DNA of 64,000 nt from Polaribacter gangjinensis (GTDB taxonomy: Bacteria > Bacteroidota > Bacteroidia > Flavobacteriales > Flavobacteriaceae). How positions within the stretch are numbered: the first letter of the stretch is position 1; each line of letters opens with the position of its first letter. A program made the position numbers and the translations under genes. The notes beneath the pieces are model-generated. The model did not search any database. It was not told the DNA's origin and saw only the letters and a list, made by a program, of their open reading frames with translations. This document shows, in pieces, positions 28,304-37,578 of the stretch. Location: contig NZ_CP150662.1 in assembly GCF_038024125.1 (NCBI RefSeq), positions 513,501 to 577,500 on the forward strand, in the 5' to 3' direction.

Positions 28304-28783
28304 ATGAAAAAATTTCTTTTAGATGAAATAGATCATCAAATCTTAGATATCTTAATAGAAAACGCAAGAACTCCTTTTACGGATATCGCTAAACAATTAT
28401 TAGTATCTGCAGGAACCATTCACGTTAGAGTTAAAAAGATGGAAGATGAAGGGATTATTCAAGGTTCAACTCTCACGTTGAATTACGAAAAAATGGGTTA
28501 TTCTTTTATTGCTCATGTGGGTGTTTTTTTAGAGAAAACTTCTATGACTCAAAGTGTTATTGAAAACTTAAAGAAAATTCCTAACGTAACAGTTGCCTAC
28601 GTTACTGCTGGTAAATACAATATTTTTTGTAAAGTTAGAGCTAAAGGAACCAATGATGCCAAAGACGTTATATACAAAATTGATGATATTCCTGGTGTAA
28701 ATAGAACAGAAACCATGATTGCTTTAGAAGAAAGCTTGAATGATAAAAAACGTATGATGCACGCAATTTTTGCAGAATTATAA
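28304..28783 (+). CDS. Lrp/AsnC-family transcriptional regulator
   Basis: 159 residues. The N-terminal winged HTH (LDILIENARTPFTDIAKQLLVSAGTIHVRVKKMEDEG) is followed by the RAM/ligand-binding domain (FIAHVGVFLEKT to the end), which binds amino acids or related metabolites and drives oligomerisation. Standard family length. It lies alone and ends in a terminator; its target genes are not evident. Confidence 0.95.
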   Translation: MKKFLLDEIDHQILDILIENARTPFTDIAKQLLVSAGTIHVRVKKMEDEGIIQGSTLTLNYEKMGYSFIAHVGVFLEKTSMTQSVIENLKKIPNVTVAYVTAGKYNIFCKVRAKGTNDAKDVIYKIDDIPGVNRTETMIALEESLNDKKRMMHAIFAEL

Positions 28784-28810
28784 CAGGCATCTTACAATTT
28801 TATAAAATAC

Positions 28811-28841
28811 AAACCTTATCAAAAAATGATAAGGTTTTTTT
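28811..28841 (+). terminator. Intrinsic terminator after the Lrp gene
   Basis: 11-bp arms AAACCTTATCA (28811-28821) and TGATAAGGTTT (28827-28837) with a five-A loop, followed by T residues. Confidence 0.88.
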
Positions 28842-28893
28842 ATGCAATAAAATTCTTTATCATTAGCTTTGTTATCTTATGATTTGATAATTT

Positions 28894-30885
28894 ATGAACG
28901 TAAAAATTGAATATACTGTAAATTCTAATCTCAACAACGAAACCTTATTGCATTTATACAAACTGCTACTAAAACCTCGTTTGATTGAAGAAAAAATGCT
29001 AATTCTGTTGCGCCAAGGAAAAATTTCAAAATGGTTTTCTGGAATTGGACAAGAAGCAATTGCAGTTGGAGTAACTGCAGCTTTAGAAAAAGACGAGTAT
29101 ATTTTACCCATGCATCGTAATTTGGGCGTTTTCACTACTAGAGAAATTCCTTTATTCCGACTTTTTTCCCAATGGCAAGGAAAAATGAATGGTTTTACAA
29201 AAGGACGAGACAGAAGTTTTCATTTTGGCACGCAAGAATACCATATTGTTGGTATGATTTCACATTTAGGTCCTCAAATGGGAGTTGCAGACGGAATTGC
29301 ATTTGCCAATAAATTGAAAAATAACAACAAAGTTTGCGCAGTTTTTACAGGGGAAGGGGGTACAAGTGAAGGTGATTTTCATGAAGCACTAAATATTGCA
29401 TCTGTTTGGAAGTTACCGGTTTTATTTTGTGTTGAAAATAATGGATATGGCTTATCAACCCCAATTTCTGAACAATTCAATTGCGAACATATTGCTGATA
29501 AAGGCATTGGTTATGGAATGGAAAGTCATATTATCGATGGAAATAATATCATTGAAGTATACACAAAAGTCAAAGAATTGGCAGATAGTTTGCGTGTAAA
29601 TCCAAGACCTATCTTATTAGAATTTAAAACGTTTAGAATGCGTGGTCATGAAGAAGCTAGTGGCACCAAATATGTTCCACAACAATTGATGGATTTTTGG
29701 GCATCAAAAGATCCTGTGGAAAATTATCAAGCATTTTTGAAAAGCGAACAAATTTTATCTGAAGCTATCGAAACTGCATATAAAGAGGCGATTTCAAAAG
29801 AAATTAATGACCATTTACAGATGGCTTTTGATGAAGAAAAAATCATTCCAAATCTAGAAAGTGAATTAAATGATGTTTATAAAAACACAACATATAAAGA
29901 AGTTATTCCATCAGAAAAAAAACATCAAATTCGATTTATTGATGCCATTTCTGATGGATTGAGATTGTCCATGCAACATCATGAAAATCTAATCATCATG
30001 GGTCAAGACATCGCAGAATATGGAGGTGCATTTAAAATTACAGATGGTTTTGTTGCTGAATTTGGTAAAGAAAGAGTAAAAAATACACCCATTTGTGAAT
30101 CTGCCATTGTAGCTGCAGGGTATGGTTTATCAATAAACGGAATGAAATCGGTTGTTGAAATGCAATTTGCTGATTTTGTGAGTTCTGGTTTCAATCCGAT
30201 TGTAAATTTATTAGCAAAATCGCACTACAGATGGCAGCAAAATGCTGATATAGTTGTTAGAATGCCTTGTGGAGCAGGAGTGAGTGCAGGCCCTTTTCAC
30301 AGTCAAACCAATGAAGCATGGTTTACTAAAACTCCTGGTTTAAAAGTGGTGTATCCTGCATTTCCTCAAGATGCAAAAGGTTTATTAATTTCAGCTATTA
30401 ATGATCCGAATCCGGTGTTATTTTTCGAACATAAAGCGTTGTATCGTTCTGTATATCAAGAGGTTTCTGAAGGATATTTTACTACTGAAATTGGAAAAGC
30501 GGCACTTATAAAAGAAGGAAAAAATATGAGTATTATTAGCTATGGAGCTGCTGTTCATTGGGTTTTAGAAGCGTTGAATTCTTTACCAGAAATCAGTGCT
30601 GATGTAATTGATTTAAGAACATTACAACCTTTGGATATTGAAACCATTTTTTCATCTGTCAAAAAAACTGGTAAAGTGTTGGTTGTTCAAGAAGATACCT
30701 TATTTGGAGGAATTGCAAGTGATATTGCAGCATTAATTAATGAAAATTGTTTTGAATTTTTAGATGCGCCTATTAAAAGAGTAGGAAGTATTGAAACCCC
30801 CATTCCATTTCAATCAGATTTGGAACAACAATATTTAGGAAAATCAAAGGTAATTGATGCTATAAAATCACTATATCAATTCTAA
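28894..30885 (+). CDS. Fused E1 alpha-beta subunit of a 2-oxoacid dehydrogenase
   Basis: 663 residues combining both E1 chains of a TPP-dependent 2-oxoacid dehydrogenase, most like branched-chain (2-oxoisovalerate) E1. The alpha part (about 10-330) has the TPP motif GEGGTSEGDFHEALN and VENNGYGLSTP. The beta part (about 345-663) starts IRFIDAISDGLRLSMQHHEN and holds MGQDIAEYGG, MQFADFV and RMPCGAGVSAGPFHSQ. It decarboxylates the oxoacid and hands the acyl group to a lipoyl E2, which is not encoded here. The fusion is a recognised form in Bacteroidota. Substrate choice is uncertain. Confidence 0.93.
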   Translation: MNVKIEYTVNSNLNNETLLHLYKLLLKPRLIEEKMLILLRQGKISKWFSGIGQEAIAVGVTAALEKDEYILPMHRNLGVFTTREIPLFRLFSQWQGKMNGFTKGRDRSFHFGTQEYHIVGMISHLGPQMGVADGIAFANKLKNNNKVCAVFTGEGGTSEGDFHEALNIASVWKLPVLFCVENNGYGLSTPISEQFNCEHIADKGIGYGMESHIIDGNNIIEVYTKVKELADSLRVNPRPILLEFKTFRMRGHEEASGTKYVPQQLMDFWASKDPVENYQAFLKSEQILSEAIETAYKEAISKEINDHLQMAFDEEKIIPNLESELNDVYKNTTYKEVIPSEKKHQIRFIDAISDGLRLSMQHHENLIIMGQDIAEYGGAFKITDGFVAEFGKERVKNTPICESAIVAAGYGLSINGMKSVVEMQFADFVSSGFNPIVNLLAKSHYRWQQNADIVVRMPCGAGVSAGPFHSQTNEAWFTKTPGLKVVYPAFPQDAKGLLISAINDPNPVLFFEHKALYRSVYQEVSEGYFTTEIGKAALIKEGKNMSIISYGAAVHWVLEALNSLPEISADVIDLRTLQPLDIETIFSSVKKTGKVLVVQEDTLFGGIASDIAALINENCFEFLDAPIKRVGSIETPIPFQSDLEQQYLGKSKVIDAIKSLYQF

Positions 30886-30953
30886 TATACTGATTATTAA
30901 AATTTTATATAAGTAATTAAGAAATTAAATAAGAAACTAATAAAAATAAATTT

Positions 30954-31133
30954 ATGGAACATTTTTTTCAATGCCCATATTGTTGGGAAGAAATTTCAAT
31001 GATTTTAGATGAAAGTGTACCCAATCAAACCTATATTGAAGATTGTGAAGTTTGTTGCAATCCTATAGAAGTTTTAGTAAATTTTGAAGACGGAGAATTG
31101 AGCTATTTTGATGCAATTTCTATTGAGCAATAA
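30954..31133 (+). CDS. CPXCG motif-containing cysteine-rich protein
   Basis: A 59-residue acidic protein starting MEHFFQCPYCWEEISM. Two CxxC pairs (CPYC near residue 7 and CEVC near residue 33) form a probable zinc ribbon. This matches the small CPXCG family; here the first knuckle reads CPYCW, so its glycine is replaced. About 70 nt downstream of the E1 gene on the same strand. Function unknown. Confidence 0.88.
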   Translation: MEHFFQCPYCWEEISMILDESVPNQTYIEDCEVCCNPIEVLVNFEDGELSYFDAISIEQ

Positions 31134-31147
31134 AATAGCTATTTAAT

Positions 31148-31852
31148 TTATTGCAAAGGATTTTCCCATGAAAATCTATTAAACAAATCTATCCAATCCT
31201 CAGGAAATGAACCTTTTAGTGAAATTATTTCTGAAGTGAAAGGGTGTTTAAATTCCAATTTTCCTGCATGTAAAAACAAATAACTATATCCGAAGTTTGC
31301 TAAAAACATGTCATCGTGATTTTTATCTCCATATTTTCCATCACCAATCAAAGGATGGCTAATTTTAGTCATATGAACACGCAATTGGTGCATTCTTCCG
31401 GTCTTTGGATGCAATGCTACCAAACTATAACGTGATGTTTCATAAGGTTTTACGGGAATTTGTAAGGTGACTGTTTGTAAAGTTTTCATTTCAGTTAGCG
31501 CCTCTTTATAGACAGTTGAATCACGTCCTTTTACAGGAGAATCAATAATTTTCTCAGTAGGAGCAAAGCCACGAACCACGCCAAAATAGGTTTTTTGAAT
31601 GCTATTTTCAGTAAAAAGTGTCTGAAATTTAGAAACAAAAGCCGTGTTTTTAGCCAACAAAACAACTCCAGATGTTCTCCTGTCTAATCTATGCACAGGA
31701 TACACTTTTAAAGATTTTTTGTTGAAAATCAATTGTAATAACGAAAGCTCTTGCTTAACACTTCGTGATAATTTTGCATGATGAATCAACATATCATTGG
31801 GTTTGTTGACACAAATACAAAACTCATCTTCAAAAAGAATGTCTAATTCCAT
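31148..31852 (-). CDS. RluA-family pseudouridine synthase (TruC-like)
   Basis: 234 residues without an S4 domain. The catalytic aspartate is in VHRLDRRTSGVVLLAK and the uridine-binding LHPKTGRMHQLRVHM segment follows. The short length and the absence of S4 favour a TruC-like tRNA U65 or a rRNA-specific enzyme; the exact site is not readable. The gene stands convergent to the CPXCG gene, with only 14 nt between the stops. Confidence 0.92.
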   Translation of the reverse strand: MELDILFEDEFCICVNKPNDMLIHHAKLSRSVKQELSLLQLIFNKKSLKVYPVHRLDRRTSGVVLLAKNTAFVSKFQTLFTENSIQKTYFGVVRGFAPTEKIIDSPVKGRDSTVYKEALTEMKTLQTVTLQIPVKPYETSRYSLVALHPKTGRMHQLRVHMTKISHPLIGDGKYGDKNHDDMFLANFGYSYLFLHAGKLEFKHPFTSEIISLKGSFPEDWIDLFNRFSWENPLQ

Positions 31853-31949
31853 TTTTCAAAAGTACTATGAAAAGAAGAAAAATTAGGATTTTTTTATTAA
31901 AAAGCTAGGTGATATTTTGTAATTTTAAATCGTTATAAATCAATCTAAT

Positions 31950-32486
31950 ATGTTTCTAAATTTCAAAGTATTTTTCTTTTTATCAATTGGTTTGCTTTTT
32001 TATAATTGTAAGAGTACAGCAACTATTGCAGAAATTGAAAATTTACAGAAAGTTGTTGATGAGAAGAATTTCGAAATTACGGCTAATTCTGCAACACCAA
32101 TTGCTTTTGCAAACACACGTGGTCTGGAAAATTTATTGCCACCAGGAAGTAACTTGGCAAATATCAATTTGAATAATATTCAAAATTACATCAAAGTTAA
32201 AAATGACAGTTTGCAAATTGCTCTGCCATATTATGGAGAATTACAAATTGCAACAGCTTACAATGACAATGCAGGAATTAATTTTGAAGGATTTCCAACA
32301 ACATCAAAATTTGAATTCAATAAAAATAAATCAGCTTATGAAATTGACTATGTAGTGCAGTTAAAGAACGAGACCTTAAAAATTTTCATCACATTATTTG
32401 CCAACAAAAGGTGTAGTTTTTCTATCAATAGTAGCAATAGAACAAGTATTACATATGATGGGAGCTGGAAGAAATTAGATAACTAA
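31950..32486 (+). CDS. DUF4251 lipoprotein
   Basis: 178 residues. The N-terminus has a hydrophobic stretch ending in FYNC, a lipobox, so it should be a lipidated periplasmic or outer-membrane protein. The mature part has the DUF4251 pattern: a long helix (ENLQKVVDEKNFEI), a central YIKVKNDSLQIALPYYGEL strand block and a C-terminal RCSFSINSSNRTSITYDG. Function of the family is unknown. Single-gene unit. Confidence 0.86.
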   Translation: MFLNFKVFFFLSIGLLFYNCKSTATIAEIENLQKVVDEKNFEITANSATPIAFANTRGLENLLPPGSNLANINLNNIQNYIKVKNDSLQIALPYYGELQIATAYNDNAGINFEGFPTTSKFEFNKNKSAYEIDYVVQLKNETLKIFITLFANKRCSFSINSSNRTSITYDGSWKKLDN

Positions 32487-32609
32487 ACTACTTTCTTAAT
32501 ATTTTCTATTTAACATAATATAAATTATGTGCGTATTTTGTAAAGTTATTTTATATTGAAATCTTTCTACAAAACCAATTAATAAAAAATAAATGATACA
32601 TATAAGGAA

Positions 32610-32813
32610 TTAACAAGCACAATGATATTTTACATTATCACTCACAAAACTTTTTACCATTCCTTTTCCTTTTAACTCATCCATAATAGAATATAAAACT
32701 AAAATCATGTTGATTGAATCAATTTGTTTTAATATTTGAAAACTTGTTAATGGTTTTTCTTTTATTACATTTAAAACTGCTAATTCTGTTTCTGTTAATT
32801 TTATTGTTTCCAT
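32610..32813 (-). CDS. Mini winged-helix-like protein, copy A
   Basis: 67 residues with the layout of an isolated winged helix-turn-helix: helix 1 (LTETELAVLNVIKEKP), helix 2/3 (TSFQILKQI, VLYSIMDELKGKGMVK), a short wing (SFVSDNVKYHC) and the end CAC. It is closely similar to the 67-residue protein encoded at 32985-33188. No dimerisation or effector domain is present. I do not recognise a named family; PadR-, FeoC- or MarR-like ancestry is possible. Confidence 0.75.
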   Translation of the reverse strand: METIKLTETELAVLNVIKEKPLTSFQILKQIDSINMILVLYSIMDELKGKGMVKSFVSDNVKYHCAC

Positions 32814-32923
32814 TTTATTTATTTTTTTTATGTAAAAGTATTTTTAAAAAGACTTTGATTTTTATAAATAAGTTGATTTTCAGTTTCTTTTCGATGAATG
32901 GTAAAAAAATATAGATAAAATGA

Positions 32924-32956
32924 AAAAGCATTGTTTTAAATTAAAACAATGCTTTT
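32924..32956 (-). terminator. Hairpin between the two mini winged-helix genes
   Basis: 16-bp perfect arms (32924-32939 and 32941-32956) with a 1-nt centre, core GCATTGTTTTAA. It sits 28 nt after the stop of copy B and would terminate its transcript, leaving copy A with its own promoter. Confidence 0.65.
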
Positions 32957-32984
32957 ATAACTTAAAAGAAATTAAAAATAACTA

Positions 32985-33188
32985 CTAACTTGCGCAGTGG
33001 TATTTCTTATTTTCTTTTATAAAACTTTTGATAATTCCTTTATTTGTAAGCTCATCTAAAACATTATACAATGACAAAATCATTGGAACATTGTCTACAC
33101 GTTTTAAGATTTCAAAGCTTGTTAAAGGTTCTTTTTGTACTACGTCGAGTACGGACTGCTCAGCAGCCGAAAGGTTTGTTGTTTTCAT
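32985..33188 (-). CDS. Mini winged-helix-like protein, copy B
   Basis: 67 residues, the same length as copy A and aligned end to end with it (both share LTSF-ILK--D--MIL-LY and end KYHCA). It has the DVVQKEPLTSFEILKRV helix pair and the NKGIIKSFIKENKKYH wing. A tandem duplication followed by divergence is the simplest explanation. It could regulate transcription or act as a small protein partner; nothing in the surroundings points to a target. Confidence 0.77.
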   Translation of the reverse strand: MKTTNLSAAEQSVLDVVQKEPLTSFEILKRVDNVPMILSLYNVLDELTNKGIIKSFIKENKKYHCAS

Positions 33189-33283
33189 TAGGGGTGAAAT
33201 TTAAGTTATAGCAAATGTACAAAAAAAATTAAATAAATACAGAAAATCTAAAAAAAAATTACAATTGTTACAGTATTCGCAAT

Positions 33284-34171
33284 TTAAACCTTCTTAACTG
33301 TAGTGATAAAATACACACCTGTAAGTAAAATTATAGAAGCAATAATTGATTGTAAAGAGAGTTTTTCATCTAAAAAAAACCATCCCATAAATAACGCAAT
33401 AACCGGATTTACATAAGCTGATGTGGAAACTTTTTCGGTTGAAACCACTTTTAACAAATAGTTAAATGAGGTAAATGCAATAATTCCTCCAAAAATGATG
33501 AGCATTATTAAGGATGCTAAAACTTTTGAACTCCATTCAAAAGGTGATATCCAGGGCTCTTGAAAACTCAAACTTGCTAAACATAAAATTCCTCCAGCAA
33601 ATAGCATCTGATAGCCTGTACTTACCATAAAGCTTTTTGGTAATTGTGCTTTTGATACAAAAACACTTCCATAACTCCAACTTAAAACACAGGTTAAAAT
33701 CATAAAAATACCTAACAAACTGTTTTCTGAAGTAGTCAATTCTTGCTGACTAACTAATAGATACATTCCAAACATACCCAATGCGATTCCAATCATCGAC
33801 TTTTTCTTCATTGGTCTTCGATCAATCAAACGCAATAATAACAACACAAATAAAGGTTGAGAAGATGCTATTAAAGCCCCAAATCCACTATCCACATACT
33901 TCAAAGCCCATACAAAAACTCCATTTCCATAAATCAAAAAGAAAAACGACGCAATCATTGAATTGGTCAATTGCTTTTTGGAAATCTGTAAATCTTGCTT
34001 AAAAATTTTGGCAAGGGATATCATTAATATTCCTGCAACAAAAAAACGGATGGATGCTAAAAAAAACGGAGATAACTCTGTTACTGCAATTTTATTAAAT
34101 AAATACGTTGATCCCCAAATTACATAAATTGAAATAAATGCGAGGATGATGAGTAATTTAGAGTTTTTCAA
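33284..34171 (-). CDS. EamA/DMT-family transporter
   Basis: 295 residues with about ten hydrophobic segments in two EamA repeats. The first repeat starts FISIYVIWGSTYLFNKIAV and the second around SWSYGSVFVSKA; the glycine-rich end of repeat two is VYFITTVKKV. Members export amino acids, nucleosides or other metabolites. Substrate unknown. Monocistronic as far as visible. Confidence 0.93.
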   Translation of the reverse strand: MKNSKLLIILAFISIYVIWGSTYLFNKIAVTELSPFFLASIRFFVAGILMISLAKIFKQDLQISKKQLTNSMIASFFFLIYGNGVFVWALKYVDSGFGALIASSQPLFVLLLLRLIDRRPMKKKSMIGIALGMFGMYLLVSQQELTTSENSLLGIFMILTCVLSWSYGSVFVSKAQLPKSFMVSTGYQMLFAGGILCLASLSFQEPWISPFEWSSKVLASLIMLIIFGGIIAFTSFNYLLKVVSTEKVSTSAYVNPVIALFMGWFFLDEKLSLQSIIASIILLTGVYFITTVKKV

Positions 34172-34320
34172 AAGTTGAATAATTAAGGTGTAAAAATACT
34201 ATTTAAAAAATATAATTATATTTCTTAGTCAGTTAATTTTTTGAAATTTATAGGCGATAAAAATTATTTCAATTTTTTTTTAAAAAAATGTATTTTTGAT
34301 TTTTTATTAATTTATTTAAC

Positions 34321-34926
34321 ATGAATATTAGATTTGTTTACCTATTATTTTTCTTCAGTCAAGTTATTAATTCTCAGAACTCTGTTAGAAATTCATTAAA
34401 TGAAATAAAAAAAGGATATGAAATGATATATGAATTTCCTTCATTAACTAATGATGGTGGTTGGGAAGGTAGTTATACTTTAAAATCTTACTATGACCAT
34501 GTTTCTGATGCAAGTTACAGATTTAAAAATGCAATAGATCAATTTGAAAAGATAAAATCAGAAATTGAAATTGTCGATAATTTCAATTTTAATTGTATAA
34601 ACGACTCTTACAGAAAACAAGAAGTAATCAATCTTAAAAACAAACTATTGCAACTTAAATCTAGTTTAAGTTATGAAATTGATGGGATTTACGAACTTCT
34701 TGATGGTTTTAGCTACATAGAATCTAGACTTTATGCAATGTACAAAGATGGTAATAGAAGATATAACAAAATGGCAATCAATGAAATAAAAGAGTATTAC
34801 CCTACATTGATGAAAAGAATAGGAAATTATTCGAATGCTATTGTAAATAAATTTAATAATACCGATTATTACAAAATGAACGTTACTGAAACGATTAATT
34901 CAATAAAATTAAGAAATTGTAATTAA
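34321..34926 (+). CDS. Secreted helical protein of unknown function
   Basis: 201 residues with a signal peptide (MNIRFVYLLFFFSQVINSQ). The mature part is highly helical, rich in Lys, Asn and Tyr, with a Trp/Gly-rich segment near residue 45 (DGGWEGSYTLKSYYD) and a long heptad-like stretch (EVINLKNKLLQLKSSLSYEI) that may form a coiled coil. No named family recognised. It is convergent with the his operon; its stop lies 9 nt before that of hisIE. Confidence 0.72.
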   Translation: MNIRFVYLLFFFSQVINSQNSVRNSLNEIKKGYEMIYEFPSLTNDGGWEGSYTLKSYYDHVSDASYRFKNAIDQFEKIKSEIEIVDNFNFNCINDSYRKQEVINLKNKLLQLKSSLSYEIDGIYELLDGFSYIESRLYAMYKDGNRRYNKMAINEIKEYYPTLMKRIGNYSNAIVNKFNNTDYYKMNVTETINSIKLRNCN

Positions 34927-34935
34927 TTTATTTTG

Positions 34936-35535
34936 CTATTTTTCTCTATTCCTTAAAACTTCAACAACATCATTCAGCTTAAAACCTTTGGCTTGCAACA
35001 GCATCAAATAATGAAACAATAAATCAGCACTTTCATTTAGAAAAAGTTCGTCATTGTTGTCTTTTGCTTCAATAACCACTTCTACTGCCTCCTCTCCTAC
35101 TTTTTGTGCAATTTTATTGATTCCTTTTGCAAACAACGAAGCTACATAACTTTTTTGAGCATCTGCGTTCTGAATTCTATCGGTAATCGTATTTTCTAAG
35201 TGTGTTAAAAACCCAAAATTTTGCTCATTATTTTCAGCCCAACAAGTGTCTGTACCTTTATGACAAGTTGGCCCTTTTGGGTTTGCTGAAATCAACAACG
35301 TGTCGTTATCACAATCAATTTTGATATCCACCAAATGCAATACATTGCCACTTTCTTCACCTTTTGTCCAAAGTCTGTTTTTAGTTCTTGAAAAAAAGGT
35401 AACTAACTTTGCATCAATGGTTTTTTGATAAGCTTCTTCATTCATAAAACCCAACATTAATATATTTTTTGTTGTTGCATCTTGAATAATTGCTGGAACT
35501 AAACCGTCGTTATTTTTGTTAAAATCTATTACCAT
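34936..35535 (-). CDS. hisIE: Bifunctional phosphoribosyl-AMP cyclohydrolase / phosphoribosyl-ATP pyrophosphatase HisIE
   Basis: 199 residues. The N-terminal HisI domain (about 1-105) has the zinc/metal signatures NPKGPTCHKGTDTCW and DIKIDCDNDTLL. The C-terminal HisE domain (about 110-199) has the EEAVEVVIEAKDND and ESADLLFHYLMLL helices of the MazG-like fold. Steps 2 and 3 of histidine synthesis, in the cytoplasm. Last gene of the his operon, 3 nt after hisF. Confidence 0.97.
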   Translation of the reverse strand: MVIDFNKNNDGLVPAIIQDATTKNILMLGFMNEEAYQKTIDAKLVTFFSRTKNRLWTKGEESGNVLHLVDIKIDCDNDTLLISANPKGPTCHKGTDTCWAENNEQNFGFLTHLENTITDRIQNADAQKSYVASLFAKGINKIAQKVGEEAVEVVIEAKDNNDELFLNESADLLFHYLMLLQAKGFKLNDVVEVLRNREK

Positions 35536-35538
35536 GTT

Positions 35539-36294
35539 TTATAATCTTACAGGAATTCCATTCCTTTTTAATTCTTGTTTTAAATTTAAAATCGGAATTT
35601 CGCCAAAGTGAAAAACGCTTGCTGCCAAAGCTGCATCTGCTTTTCCTTCTTTGAAAGTATCTACAAAATGTTGCATTGTTCCAGCACCCCCTGAAGCAAT
35701 AATTGGAATATTTACCAAATTTGATAAGGTTGCTAAGGCTTCATTGGCAAATCCGTTTTTAGTGCCATCATGATTCATGGATGTAAACAAAATTTCGCCT
35801 GCACCCCGTTTTTCCACTTCTTGCGCCCAATCAAATAATTTCAATTTTGTGGGAATTGTTCCTCCTGCCAAATGTACAAACCATTCTCCTTCAATTTGTT
35901 TGGCATCAATGGCAACAACCACACATTGACTTCCAAATTTATCTGCTAATTCATTGATCAATTCAGGTCTTTTTACAGCAGATGAATTGATAGAAACCTT
36001 ATCTGCTCCCCATTTCAACAATTCATTGACATTTTCTACGGATGAAATTCCACCTCCTACTGTAAACGGAATATTTACTTGTTCTGCCACTTGATGTACC
36101 AATTCTATCATGGTTTTTCTGCCTTCTAAGGTAGCTGAAATATCTAAAAAAACGAGTTCATCAGCACCTAATGCTGCATACTGTTTTGCCAAAACTACAG
36201 GATCTCCTGCATCAATCAAATTGACAAAATTGACGCCTTTTACAGTGCGTCCGTTTTTGATATCTAAACAAGGAATAATTCTTTTTGTTAACAT
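35539..36294 (-). CDS. hisF: Imidazole glycerol phosphate synthase cyclase subunit HisF
   Basis: 251-residue TIM barrel. It keeps [15 protein letters not shown] at the start, the catalytic aspartates (D11 in PCLDIKNG; the second in [12 protein letters not shown]) and the phosphate-binding GGGISS and ASGGAGT loops. It pairs with HisH, which feeds it ammonia, to make IGP and AICAR. Standard length. Confidence 0.97.
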   Translation of the reverse strand: MLTKRIIPCLDIKNGRTVKGVNFVNLIDAGDPVVLAKQYAALGADELVFLDISATLEGRKTMIELVHQVAEQVNIPFTVGGGISSVENVNELLKWGADKVSINSSAVKRPELINELADKFGSQCVVVAIDAKQIEGEWFVHLAGGTIPTKLKLFDWAQEVEKRGAGEILFTSMNHDGTKNGFANEALATLSNLVNIPIIASGGAGTMQHFVDTFKEGKADAALAASVFHFGEIPILNLKQELKRNGIPVRL

Positions 36295-36304
36295 GTTTCA
36301 AAGT

Positions 36305-36382
36305 TAAAAGTTAGATGGTAAATAGTAAAAGTTTTGATTATTTAAAATTTTGTACTTCTAATATTTACTATTTAACTTTTGA
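36305..36382. repeat. AT-rich inverted repeat in the hisA-hisF spacer
   Basis: The 77-nt spacer contains TAAATAGTAAA and its complement TTTACTATTTA, with further pairing of AAAGTTA and TAACTTT outside them, around a 30-nt centre. The right arm carries ACTTCTAATATT, a 12-mer that returns in the spacer next to the four-helix-bundle gene. It looks like a small mobile or degenerate repeat left inside the operon. Confidence 0.55.
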
Positions 36383-37109
36383 TTATATAATTTTCTAACT
36401 GTTGTAAGCTGATATTATTTTCATAAATGGCTTTGCCAATAATCACACCCTCACAACCAATTTCTGCTAATTTTGGCAATTCATCAAAAGTTGAAATTCC
36501 TCCTGAAGCAATGAGTTTTAAATTAGTAACTTCGAATAAAATTTGTTGATACACCTCAAAACTAGGTCCTTGCAACATGCCGTCTTTTGAAATATCTGTG
36601 CAAATTACATACTGAATTCCTTTGTTTTGATAACTTTTGATAAAAGGAATTAATTGCAGCGAACTTTCTTCTTGCCAACCATTGGTTGCGATTTTTCCTC
36701 CTGATGAATCTGGATAAAAATCGGCTCCTAAAATGATTTTATCAGCCCCAAATTTTGCAATCCAACTTTCAAAAACAGTGGGATTTTTTACAGCAATACT
36801 GCCTCCAGTTACTTGATTTGCGCCTGAATTAAAGGCAATTTCTAAATCTTTATCCGATTTTAATCCACCTCCAAAATCGATTTTCAAGCTAGTTTTTGAA
36901 GCAATTTCCTCCAATACTTTATGATTTACAATCTGACTCGCTTTTGCGCCATCCAAATCTACCACATGCAAATACTGAATTCCTGCTGCTTCAAATGCTT
37001 TGGCAACTTCCAACGGATTTTCGTTGTAAATCTTCTTTGTGCTGTAATCGCCTTTGGTTAAACGAACACATTTTCCTTCTATGATGTCTATGGCTGGGAT
37101 AATTTTCAA
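36372..37109 (-). CDS. hisA: Phosphoribosylformimino-5-aminoimidazole carboxamide ribotide isomerase HisA
   Basis: 245-residue TIM barrel beginning [17 protein letters not shown]. The catalytic Asp is in PAIDII; the second acidic residue is in [14 protein letters not shown]. Phosphate loops are DFGGGLKSD and ASGGIST. It opens the sugar ring of ProFAR in step 4 of histidine synthesis. Separated from hisF by 77 nt holding a repeat, unlike the tight spacing usual in his operons. Confidence 0.96.
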   Translation of the reverse strand: MKIIPAIDIIEGKCVRLTKGDYSTKKIYNENPLEVAKAFEAAGIQYLHVVDLDGAKASQIVNHKVLEEIASKTSLKIDFGGGLKSDKDLEIAFNSGANQVTGGSIAVKNPTVFESWIAKFGADKIILGADFYPDSSGGKIATNGWQEESSLQLIPFIKSYQNKGIQYVICTDISKDGMLQGPSFEVYQQILFEVTNLKLIASGGISTFDELPKLAEIGCEGVIIGKAIYENNISLQQLENYIIKS

Positions 37110-37170
37110 AATATTTTAATATTAGATATTAAAAGTTAAATATTCAAAGTTTGAAACCCTCTGATATATT

Positions 37171-37199
37171 TAACTTCTAATATTGTATTTTTAACTTAT
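37171..37199. repeat. ACTTCTAATATT repeat downstream of the four-helix-bundle gene
   Basis: TTTAACTTCTAATATTGTAT, then TTTTTAACTT, resembles the right arm of the repeat in the hisA-hisF spacer. A related run (ACTTTTAATATT, later CTTTTAACTTT) occurs at 37565-37595 on the other side of the inserted gene. The three spacers therefore carry one degenerate repeat family. Confidence 0.5.
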
Positions 37200-37556
37200 A
37201 CTATTTTTCTGATTTCTTTTAGCTGTATTTATTGAAGATACAATTATTGCTAGTAATTCAGAACCTTCTTTTTTTAACTTTAAAATTTCATCTTTATGCT
37301 CAGGTAAAACTTCTTCAAAAATTTCTAACCAATACACACTTTCATCAACTTCTTCTTCAACAATCTTTAACTTATTAATAAAATCAGATGTTGATTTTGC
37401 TCTTTGAGAGGCTCTATAATTGGCTCCAACTGAACTTGAGCTTCTAATTAATTGATTTACAAATGCATTATATTCTCTAGATTTTGGAACTTTAAAACAA
37501 AATTTCCAACATTCTAGAGCAAAAGTTTTAGTTCTTTCTAAAATTTGATTTTTCAT
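37191..37556 (-). CDS. Four-helix-bundle protein (23S rRNA intervening-sequence protein family)
   Basis: 121 residues. The pattern LECWKFCFKVPKSREY, then RSSSSVGANYRASQRAKSTSDFINKLKIVEEEVDE and ending in long helices is that of the S23/IVP four-helix-bundle family, first found inside 23S rRNA intervening sequences but also as free-standing multicopy genes in Bacteroidota. It has no role in histidine synthesis, yet sits between hisH and hisA in the same orientation, bordered by AT-rich repeats. This looks like an insertion that keeps the operon readable. Function unknown. Confidence 0.93.
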   Translation of the reverse strand: MKNQILERTKTFALECWKFCFKVPKSREYNAFVNQLIRSSSSVGANYRASQRAKSTSDFINKLKIVEEEVDESVYWLEIFEEVLPEHKDEILKLKKEGSELLAIIVSSINTAKRNQKNSIS

Positions 37557-37578
37557 CCCCTACTTTTAATATTTAATA

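Noticed and set aside
32714..32914. Hydrophobic 66-codon plus-strand ORF opposite the mini winged-helix gene
   Set aside because: It lies on the opposite strand of a better-supported gene and is explained by its AT-rich complement.
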